Shown: piece after piece, positions 1 through 5,136 of the stretch
How positions within the stretch are numbered: position 1 is the first letter of the stretch
How the letters are laid out: the number at the start of each line of letters is the position of its first letter
Assembly (NCBI GenBank): GCA_937920005.1
Contig: CALETF010000122.1
Span: forward strand, 1-5,136
Direction of reading: 5' to 3'
DNA from: an uncultured Candidatus Altimarinota bacterium
GTDB lineage: Bacteria > Patescibacteriota > Gracilibacteria > BD1-5 > JAGOOR01
DNA: 5,136 nucleotides
The notes under the pieces: generated by a model
What the model saw: the letters and a program-made list of their open reading frames with translations, nothing else
The model's database searches: none
Told to the model about the DNA's origin: nothing
Made by a program: the position numbers and the translations under genes

Positions 1-10
1 GTTGTTTCAT
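1..10 (-). CDS. possible first codons of a divergent gene leaving the left edge
   Basis: On the minus strand an ATG at 10..8 is followed by AAA CAA before the window ends. The only support is a promoter-like pair just upstream (53..25), which would give a leader of about 8 nt. Three codons are too few to identify a product or to be sure a gene is present. Confidence 0.25.
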
Positions 11-24
11 TTGTTAGTTTACGC

Positions 25-53
25 TTTATAGACATACATTTTTGTATCCACAA
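25..53 (-). promoter_or_regulatory. candidate leftward sigma-70-type promoter
   Basis: Read on the minus strand, TTGTGG (53..48) and TATAAA (30..25) are separated by exactly 17 nt and stand 14 nt upstream of the possible ATG at 10. A small dyad, ATACA-TTTT-TGTAT (34-47), lies inside the spacer and could be a repressor site. The -10 matches the consensus well and the -35 only partly. In AT-rich DNA such pairs also arise by chance. Confidence 0.35.
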
Positions 54-94
54 ATTCTGCATATTTTGCCTTTCCGACTGCAAAATTAGTGAAT

Positions 95-106
95 TCTTTG
101 CAAAGA
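95..106. promoter_or_regulatory. 12-bp perfect palindrome, possible operator
   Basis: TCTTTGCAAAGA is a perfect 12-bp palindrome centred at 100.5, between the possible leftward promoter and the LacI-type site. Its centre is 32 bp, about three helical turns, from the centre of the 124-141 dyad. No regulator family is recognised, and a short palindrome of this kind may be fortuitous. Confidence 0.25.
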
Positions 107-123
107 TAACAATTTCTTTCGAA

Positions 124-141
124 AACGCAAACGTTTACGTT
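124..141. promoter_or_regulatory. LacI/PurR-type operator-like dyad
   Basis: An 18-bp dyad centred on CG has 8 of 9 paired positions complementary, with a single C/A mismatch at 128/137. Its inner 16 bases, ACGCAAACGTTTACGT (125-140), satisfy every fixed position of the Escherichia coli PurR box as I remember it (ANGCAANCGNTTNCNT). A central CG flanked by AAA/TTT is typical of LacI/GalR-family operators in general. It lies 54 bp upstream of the phosphatase start, in the gap shared with a possible divergent gene, where a repressor could control either side. That such a regulator exists in this genome is inferred, not seen. Confidence 0.5.
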
Positions 142-195
142 ATTATTTTTCTGAAAAAATCCTCTCGATAAAATTCCCACTATTTAATCTCTATT

Positions 196-978
196 ATGAA
201 ACCAATTTTCCCACTAATATTACCTCACATTGCTCATGCAGGAAGTATTATTGAATCCTTCAAAAGTTCATTTTCTGTAACAAACAAAGCAGATGAAAGC
301 CCCGTTACAGAAGCAGACATACAAGCAAGTGCCTATTTAGTTAAAAGTATTCATGAATTATTTCCTGAAGATTTGGTACTTTCTGAAGAGGACTTAACAG
401 ATATAGATTTTTCTCAAAGGATTTGGCTTATTGATCCTCTGGATGGCACGAAAAATTTTATTAAGTGAGAGGATACATACTCAATTATGCTTTCCTGTGT
501 GGATCATGGTGTCCCAATTCTTGGCATTATATACTATCCAGCAACTTGAAAAATATTTATTGCTGAAAAGAGTTTCGGAGCATATACATGAACATGTTCC
601 CAATATGAGAAAATTAATATCTCCTGAAAAGCAGACTTAGATAATATTAAAACTATTTATAAACCTAGCGTAACTAGATTTGAAAGTACAATGAAACTCA
701 TTAAAGAGATGGAAGCATTCTGATCCGTGCAAGAGCTTAGACCAACTGGATTTGTATGTACCGAAATATTGGAACAAAAATACGATGTTTTGGTTTTGTG
801 AGGTTGAAACATTTATGAAATCGGTGCTATAGATTGTTTGGTAAACGAATTAGGTTGATTTTTTGGTGATTTGAATGGGAAACGACTCGAATATGTTAAT
901 GGTGTATTAAGGTTTAACTATGGCTGCATAGCTACTTGGTCCAAAGATTATCTCTCTAAAATCCCAAACATTATTTAG
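196..978 (+). CDS. inositol monophosphatase/CysQ-family phosphatase
   Basis: This 260-residue protein, the usual length for the family, has eight in-frame UGA codons (466, 547, 589, 625, 721, 799, 805, 856) read as Gly. The family hydrolyses small phosphate esters such as inositol phosphates, sugar phosphates or 3'-phosphoadenosine 5'-phosphate with Mg2+ in the cytoplasm. Visible motifs are SEED (63-66), which carries the metal-binding Glu, and WLIDPLDGTKNFIKG (77-91), with metal-site Asp80 and Asp83. The C-terminal block NIYEIGAID...ELGG (205-221) aligns with the usual W-D-x-A-A...E-A-G-G. There the Trp-Asp pair reads Tyr207-Glu208, so the third metal ligand appears changed from Asp to Glu. 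The ATG at 196 is the first after an in-frame TAA (169-171), and no Shine-Dalgarno is seen. It ends in TAG. The substrate cannot be assigned; the family assignment is secure. Confidence 0.88.
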
Positions 979-979
979 T

Positions 980-1570
980 ATGGAATATCCCCAATTAATT
1001 GATGCAGAAACATCTAAAAATGTATCTGCAAGAGAATACTTAAGACAAAAAATTGCAAGAATTATGTGAGTAAGGAAAAAATGAAATTTATTTCAGGTTG
1101 GTGATTTTTGAATCACGTGAGAAGATATTCAAGATCCTATCTGCTCTGAAATAAATATAGGTTTATCAGAAGCAAATAGAGAAGAGCCCCAAGCGTGGTT
1201 CAGGGATGTAACTTATGAGGGAACTATCAAAAGACTCTGGTATTATAATTACCCCGCAGCAATTTTGGAAGCAAAAAAGAGAAATATGAGATTACCCACC
1301 CTAAAAGAATGGATGACAATGTTTAAATGTTTACCCGGTGGAGTAAATGACAAAGCTAACAAATTGAATATAAAAATGACTTGATACAGGAGCTGAAGCA
1401 ATAACTCATTTGCCTGATTAAATGATTGCTTTGCTTACTGGACTTGAGATGAGATTATTGGCAATAAATTCAGCGTGCATTGTATATTAGGCTGGAACTG
1501 ATCAGATTGAATCTCTCGCGGTTATGCAAACAAGAGTCGGTGAGCCCCCTTAAGATTAACTACTATTTAA
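980..1570 (+). CDS. FISUMP/C-type-lectin-fold domain protein
   Basis: This 196-residue protein begins 1 bp after the phosphatase stop (TAG-T-ATG), which suggests translational coupling. It holds eleven in-frame UGA codons, 58% of its 19 glycines, the highest share in the window. From residue 90 it resembles the FISUMP or formylglycine-generating-enzyme-like C-type-lectin fold: RLPTLKEW (104-111), LPGG, then GYRSGSNNSF (135-144), AYWTGDE (152-158) and the closing KSRGAPLRL, in place of the common S-V-R-C ending. The N-terminal 90 residues, charged and including EYLRQKIARIMG, are not recognised. There is no signal peptide or membrane segment, so it is probably cytoplasmic, unlike many surface lectin-fold proteins. 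Function is unknown; ligand binding is the usual guess for this fold. An internal ATG at 1064 is less likely because it drops a well-formed N-terminus. It ends in TAA. Confidence 0.75.
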
Positions 1571-1582
1571 CCTCCTTACGCC

Positions 1583-2827
1583 ATGATGATTACAGGAATA
1601 GATCTCTGAACCACAAATAGTGTTGCTGGAATTACAAATACAGATAACGATAATTTTAAACTAGTTCCTCTAGGTAAAGATCGTATACCAACTCGCACCG
1701 TTCTTTTTGAGCACGATAATGTATTATTTTGAGATCAGTGATTTCAAGAATATATTCGAAGGAAATCATGAAGATTGCTTGAGTCCCCAAAATCATTCTT
1801 AAACACGCCAGAGGAAGTGGAAACTCGTTTCGATGGAAAGTGGAGAAAACTGTCGGAAATTTTAGGGCAGTTTTTAGCGTATGTAAAAGAAGCTGTGGAT
1901 AGAGAAGCATGAGCAGAAGTCAGTACTGTTATTCTGGGGAGACCAGTACATTTTCATGATACCGATGAAAAGCTCGATAAATTGGCACAGGAGAGATTAG
2001 AAAGAGCTGCTAAGATTGCATGATTTTCAGCTATACATTTTGAATTTGAACCAGTTGCAGCAGCTATGAGTTATGACTCTAGTGACTTAAAAGAAGATGA
2101 CTTGGTTTTGGTTGTCGACTTAGGAGGAGGCACGTCAGATTTTTCATTGCTTAGAAAAAAGTGAGATGGTGAATTTGAAGTCCTAGGTAATGATGGTGTT
2201 TATATAGGTGGAAATAATTTTGATACTAGCCTTTCTAACTCTTTTTTTGCTGATTTTTTTGGTAAGTGATTACGCTATAAGGATGCTGGAACTAGAGAAT
2301 TTGATATTCCCGCTCATTATTTTCATAGATTAGGAGAATGGGATACTATCCATAGTCTTGCTGATGCTCGAGATAGAGAACATTTTAATCAAATCTTGCA
2401 TGGATTAGAATGAGAGGATAAGATTCGGTTTTGAAGGCTTATTCAGGTGAGGAAAGACGGGAAAGGTTTCGATTATCACCAGATGATTGAAAGAACAAAA
2501 ATCTGATTATCGTCTGCAGATGAGTTTACAGGAGAATCGTCATTTTTAAGGGATAACTTTTCTTATAGAGTGGGTCGAGTCTTATTCGAAGAAAATGTAC
2601 GCCAATTAGGAGCAGCTATTCAATCTAAACTCCAAGCAACAGCAAAACTAGGAGGAAAAAAAGCTTCTGATGTTCAAAAAGTATTAATTACCTGAGGAAC
2701 GTGACAAATACCACTCATAAGACAATTAATTTCTCAAGAAGTAGAATGAATAGATAAGTTGGTCAATTTAGACCCATTTGCAGCAGTTGGCAAGGGATTA
2801 GCCCTTTCTTGGAAGAAATTTTTGTAG
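1583..2827 (+). CDS. YegD-like Hsp70-family ATPase (no substrate-binding domain)
   Basis: This 414-residue actin-fold ATPase has 14 in-frame UGA codons. All Hsp70 nucleotide-binding signatures are present: phosphate-1 GIDLGTTNS (5-13, Gly9 = UGA), a catalytic-Lys region SPKSFL (Lys70), GRPVHF, EPVAAAMSYD (156-165), phosphate-2 VVDLGGGTSDFS (177-188), ERTKIGLSS, and adenosine motif ITGGTGQIPLI (369-379, Gly371 and Gly374 = UGA). It closes with DPFAAVGKGLAL. GRPVHF, ERTKIGLS and the ATPase-only architecture point to the YegD branch, whose E. coli member has about 450 residues. DnaK's linker, peptide-binding domain and lid are absent. The role is presumably ATP-driven and chaperone-like, but YegD clients are unknown. 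ATG codons at 1583 and 1586 are equivalent choices, 12 bp after the preceding stop. There is no Shine-Dalgarno; instead the mRNA carries ACCUCCUUA, like the 16S tail itself. It ends in TAG. Confidence 0.9.
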
Positions 2828-2840
2828 TCTTTTTTATAGT

Positions 2841-2858
2841 GTCCCATTTGTCCCATTT
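2841..2858. repeat. tandem 9-bp repeat
   Basis: GTCCCATTT occurs twice head to tail (2841-2849 and 2850-2858), 13 bp after the Hsp70 stop codon. It may be a slippage product or a protein-binding pair; nothing shows a function. Confidence 0.6.
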
Positions 2859-2897
2859 ATATCCAGACCCGACTGCTCAACCAAATTAAAATATTCG

Positions 2898-2912
2898 GGA
2901 TTCTTCGAATCC
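2898..2912. repeat. 6-bp perfect inverted repeat (hairpin)
   Basis: GGATTC-TTC-GAATCC forms a perfect 6-bp stem with a 3-nt loop. TTCGAATCC superficially resembles a tRNA T-arm, but no matching 5' stem, anticodon arm or acceptor is present. No T-run follows on the plus strand. Confidence 0.5.
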
Positions 2913-2917
2913 TACTC

Positions 2918-2938
2918 GAAATGCGATTTGCGCATTTC
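2918..2938. repeat. 8-bp perfect inverted repeat (hairpin)
   Basis: GAAATGCG-ATTTG-CGCATTTC is a perfect 8-bp stem with a 5-nt loop. It is followed by C/T-rich sequence rather than a T-run, so it is not a classical terminator. It may protect the 3' end of the upstream transcript or be part of the repeated module around it. Confidence 0.55.
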
Positions 2939-2961
2939 TCCTCCCCAACCAAATTAAAATT

Positions 2962-2989
2962 AAAATGACCCTCTCGGGTCATTTTTGTT
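2962..2989. terminator. bidirectional Rho-independent terminator
   Basis: AAAATGACCC (2962-2971), loop TCTC, and GGGTCATTTT (2976-2985) form a perfect 10-bp stem whose lower part is A-T. It is followed by a T-rich run on the plus strand and by TTTTAATTTT on the minus strand. It lies between the convergent Hsp70 and ATP-grasp genes, its stem ending 2 bp before the latter's stop codon, so it can end transcripts from both sides. Confidence 0.85.
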
Positions 2990-4313
2990 ATTGAATATCT
3001 ACAACCACTTCAGAGAGGGCTCTTTCGAGCATGAGTGAGGCCTCGTCTTGACTCGTTCGACTTCCTACTACTATCCAGCCTATCTCATCAAGGACACATC
3101 CTCTCGGAGGGAAATCACACTCCATGCCTACTTCTGCAAAGAAGAGATATTCGAGAACATTATCGGTATTTTTTGGTCACTGTAGGTTTTTTAAGAAACC
3201 TTTTCTGGTCGTAAAAAGATCAGCCGTTTTCATATAAGGATACGGACCAGATTTTGGTAGTATATGCTGTTGAGAGAGCGGGAGACCAAAAGCGAGTTCC
3301 ATATTCGCGAGGATAAGGTCATAGTTATCCTGCCCAAGCGGAAAGACAAAGTTTTCTCCTCCCCCCATACGAAAATTTATCTCAATGAGGGTAAATGAAA
3401 AACCACGTTCATCATGTCTCACACGGAACTCGACATGGAGACAAGCTGTCTGAATATCCTGAGCGAGATCGAGAATATTTTGGGTATATCGAACCACTTC
3501 TTTTTGTTCTTCTTCATTGATACAGAGACATGTCTGAGAACCATTTTCGAGAAATCATGGTTGTTGTGGGATAAAATTTTCGACAAAACCTGACCACACT
3601 ATTTTCCCCTGAGATACAACGAGATTGAGATCGATATCGATTCATTCGAAATATGGTTCCAATGCCACAGACGAGAGTCCATGTTTCTGGACTTTTTCAT
3701 CGAGTTCATGAGGTGTCGCGACGACACTGATAAGTGACTTACCGACGCTTTCGACTCATTTGAGGATAAGTGGAAAAGAGTCAGGAGAGACGTGAGCATA
3801 GTCGACGCATGGAAGAGATATAACATGTGGGCAATCGTCTTGAAGTGCATCACGGTGGGTATAGAGCCACTCTCTGAGTGTTTGTTTATTTTTGAGGTGA
3901 GCAAGTATCTCAGGTCAGATTCATGGAGTACCCAAAAATTGTGCGATTTGAGCGGTCAAAACCACACTTTTGTCAGCGAATGTCCATACGCCATCGAACG
4001 TGATATTTTTTTGCTTCATGAAGTCCAAAATAGACTGAATACGCGGATCAGATTCGGGATTTTCAGGGTCTAAAAGAGGAGCAAATGAATCCTCACAGTA
4101 AATAGTATCATCTACAAACTCCCGACACCAATCACGATGGATATCGAGGACCACAATCCGACCAATTCATATATCTCGGAGTCGTTTCATAACGAGATAT
4201 TTCAATGCTGGTCCTGTATTTATGAGCAGGATAGTTTTGGTTTTTAGTTTTTCTCTATATTCAGCTGACGGTAATGTAGAATCCCAGAGGGTAGTATCAA
4301 AATGAGCGAGCAA
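2988..4313 (-). CDS. ATP-grasp ligase, carnosine-synthase/amino-acid-ligase-like
   Basis: This 441-residue ATP-grasp protein has seven UGA glycine codons (high coordinates 4169, 3923, 3917, 3758, 3644, 3557, 3179). ATP-grasp ligases form amide or similar bonds through an acyl-phosphate. Order of elements: an N-terminal Rossmann-like region (KTILLINTGPALKYL, about 25-39; IVVLDIHRDW; FDGVWTFADKS); the ATP-binding lysine strand FPLILKGVESVGKS (about 179-192), with Gly where Pro is common; EPYFEGIDIDLN, the adenine-side acidic segment; HVEFRV (293-298); and the metal-binding TLIEINFRMGGGE (308-320) with Glu311, Asn313 and Arg315. The C-terminus (about 400-441) resembles the small closing domain of carnosine-synthase-type ligases. 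TTG at 4313 is chosen as start: an in-frame TAG lies at 4328..4326, no ATG comes before 4190, and a consensus promoter lies just upstream. It ends in TAA. The substrates are unknown; a dipeptide or amino-acid conjugate is only a guess. Confidence 0.85.
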
Positions 4314-4333
4314 TCAAAGTGTTAGCTAAGAGG

Positions 4334-4361
4334 ATTATACAGAAAAAAATAAAAAATCCAA
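4334..4361 (-). promoter_or_regulatory. sigma-70-type promoter of the ATP-grasp gene
   Basis: On the minus strand a perfect TATAAT (4339..4334) follows TTGGAT (4361..4356) across a 16-nt, T-rich spacer. Transcription would begin near 4327, giving a leader of roughly 14 nt before the TTG at 4313. The in-frame TAG at 4328 would lie at or just upstream of the transcript start, which supports that start codon. Confidence 0.65.
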
Positions 4362-4400
4362 TCGTCCTCTATTCCCATGAAGAAAAGAGATACGGTCTAC

Positions 4401-4427
4401 TTGATTTATAAAAATTTTGTCTATAGT
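4401..4427 (+). promoter_or_regulatory. candidate promoter of the small lysine-rich gene
   Basis: TTGATT (4401-4406) and TATAGT (4422-4427) are separated by 15 nt, slightly short. A start near 4434 would leave a leader of about 12 nt to the ATG at 4446. It lies back-to-back with the ATP-grasp promoter, with about 40 bp between the two -35 elements. It falls within the reading frame of the longer alternative start at 4377, which argues against that start. Confidence 0.4.
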
Positions 4428-4445
4428 GGCTCGGTTATCCTTTTT

Positions 4446-4829
4446 ATGGATTTTCAACCACCAACAGCAACAGAACCACTTCCAGAAGCACCTCCAGCCA
4501 TCGTAGAACATGCGACCGCAGGCATAAATGACATCGGAAAAAGATTCCAAGAACTCACGGCAGAGATATTTGAAAAATGACTCATAGCAGATAAAAGTGA
4601 GGAAGAACTTATTCAGATGACAGCACAACTCGTACTTATGATTTTAGCTGAAAGAGCGTTTAATATGACTCCAGATATAATGGATCCTTATTTTGCGATA
4701 AAAGAAAGAATTATAGCCGAAAAAAAGAAAAAAGAGCCAGAAATACCAGTAACAGAAACTATTGAAACACAAAAAACATCACGCGGAGCAAAAATAATAA
4801 ATTGGCTCCTGAGAAGAAAAATAGCCTAA
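4446..4829 (+). CDS. small lysine-rich hypothetical protein
   Basis: This 127-residue protein matches no family I recognise. It has a Pro/Glu-rich N-terminus (MDFQPPTATEPLPEAPP). A helix-like centre follows (GINDIGKRFQELTAEIFEKG, then EELIQMTAQLVLMILAERAF), with an amphipathic pattern rather than a membrane span. Next come a charged stretch (ERIIAEKKKKEPE), a Thr-rich linker and a basic tail ending INWLLRRKIA. One UGA (4578) encodes a Gly between the helices. The frame is also open from an ATG at 4377, adding 23 residues (150 in total); the shorter start is preferred because the extension lies across the promoter-like elements and the Pro-rich segment makes a natural N-terminus. Its TAA overlaps the sufB stop on the other strand. 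Basic tail and helices could suit a nucleic-acid- or protein-binding partner, but no function is assigned. Confidence 0.65.
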
Positions 4830-5136
4830 CCAACACTCCCCTCCATTTCGAGGGCTATCAGCGCATTAAGCTCGGCAGCGTATTCGAGAGGGAGTTCTTT
4901 CACAATCGGAGAGATAAAACCATTGATAATCATCGTCTTCGCAGCATCTTCTGAGATTCACCTGGAACGAAGATAGTGCATCTGTTCTTCATTGATACGT
5001 CCAGCGCTCGCCTCATGGGCACAAAGGGAAGAAGAATTGCGGACGCGAATATCGGGAATAGTATCATTTTTTGATTGACTATCGAGGATGAGCGCATCAC
5101 AATCGATACGGCTCACACTATTATGAGCTCCTGGCT
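4826..5136 (-). CDS. sufB: Fe-S cluster assembly scaffold SufB (C-terminal 102 residues)
   Basis: SufB, with SufC and SufD, forms the cytoplasmic SUF complex that builds Fe-S clusters. The visible part starts inside the gene at the right edge and ends in TAG (4828..4826). It matches the SufB C-terminus: RIDCDALILDSQSKNDTIP, AHEASAG, EEQMHYLRSRGIS, MIINGF, KELPLEYAAELN and the diagnostic final MEGSVG, which separates SufB from SufD. Counting back from the end, the Glu of AHEAS is 61 residues from the C-terminus, where Glu434 lies in the 495-residue E. coli SufB. The neighbouring His and the Cys of RIDCD fall at 433 and 405, residues I recall as implicated in cluster assembly. The Gly of SRG is encoded by UGA (4960..4958). 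It lacks a downstream suf gene on its strand; any suf partners would lie beyond the right edge. Confidence 0.93.

Larger units (their letters stand above)
2878..2960. repeat. 15-bp direct repeat framing a hairpin-rich segment
   Basis: The sequence CAACCAAATTAAAAT occurs exactly at 2878-2892 and 2946-2960, with a 68-bp period. Each copy is followed closely by a hairpin: the first by the stem at 2898-2912, the second by the terminator at 2962-2985. This suggests a duplicated tail-end module, or short direct repeats left by an insertion or excision. No integrase or transposase gene is present to support the mobile interpretation. Confidence 0.6.

Noticed and set aside
466..468. UGA as selenocysteine
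   Set aside because: UGA is far too frequent across unrelated proteins, replaces conserved Gly rather than Cys, and no insertion-element hairpin follows the codons.
431..640. Plus-strand open frame of 69 codons
   Set aside because: It is an out-of-frame shadow of the phosphatase gene, whose own frame continues through UGA with recognisable family motifs.
1380..1565. Variable repeat of a diversity-generating retroelement
   Set aside because: The lectin-like fold is a typical target, but no reverse transcriptase or second near-copy of this sequence exists in the window.
1656..1910. Minus-strand open frame of 84 codons
   Set aside because: It lies antisense within the Hsp70 gene, whose conserved motifs establish the coding strand.
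196..2827. A string of pseudogenes broken by stop codons
   Set aside because: All interruptions are UGA only, never UAA or UAG, and fall where Gly is expected. That is recoding, not decay.
2893..2950. tRNA or tRNA remnant (TTCGAATCC motif)
   Set aside because: The motif is part of a 6-bp perfect inverted repeat; there is no T-stem partner, anticodon arm or acceptor stem.
3599..4073. Overlapping open frames on both strands within the ATP-grasp gene (3599-3904 minus, 3792-4073 plus)
   Set aside because: The ATP-grasp frame runs through both stretches with family-like sequence once UGA is read as Gly, so these are shadows.
4335..4628. Minus-strand open frame of 97 codons rich in Cys, Trp and Phe
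   Set aside because: Its composition is that of the antisense of the lysine-rich plus-strand gene, and it spans the divergent promoters.

Overview
The window comes from a bacterium that reads UGA as glycine (translation table 25). Under the standard code every long gene here is broken into short pieces. With UGA sense, six coherent proteins appear, containing 42 in-frame UGA codons, about 35% of all their glycines. UGA falls on invariant glycines: the Gly of the Hsp70 phosphate loop (GIDLGTTNS), two glycines of its adenosine motif (ITGGTGQ) and the Gly of the SufB SRG motif. UGG is still used for Trp, so UGA=Trp does not fit. All six genes end in UAA or UAG. This code is known from Gracilibacteria and Absconditabacteria (SR1) of the Candidate Phyla Radiation. 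CGA still fits Arg, which favours Gracilibacteria over those Absconditabacterales reported to have reassigned CGA/CGG.

Layout. Bases 1-195 are a regulatory gap with several dyads, including a 16-bp match to the LacI/PurR operator consensus, a possible leftward promoter and perhaps the first three codons of a divergent gene. Bases 196-2827 hold a tight rightward cluster: an inositol-monophosphatase-family phosphatase (196-978), a FISUMP/C-type-lectin-like protein starting 1 bp later (980-1570) and a YegD-like Hsp70 ATPase 12 bp further on (1583-2827). Bases 2828-2987 are noncoding, rich in repeats and hairpins, and end in a bidirectional terminator. On the minus strand, 2988-4313 encodes a complete ATP-grasp ligase with a TTG start just below a consensus promoter. 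A divergently transcribed small lysine-rich protein of unknown function (4446-4829) ends tail-to-tail with, and overlaps by 3 bp, the 3' end of sufB (4826-5136, minus strand, running off the right edge).

The three left genes look like one transcription unit, but nothing in the sequence ties their biochemistry together. They are visibly more A/T-biased in codon choice (TTA, ATT, AAA) and use more UGA than the ATP-grasp and sufB genes, which prefer CTC, GTC, ATC and GAC. The left cluster may therefore have a different history, but it shares the recoding, so any donor must also have read UGA as Gly. No start has a clear Shine-Dalgarno sequence, and the recognisable promoters imply very short leaders. 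No RNA gene, CRISPR array, transposase or complete mobile element was seen.
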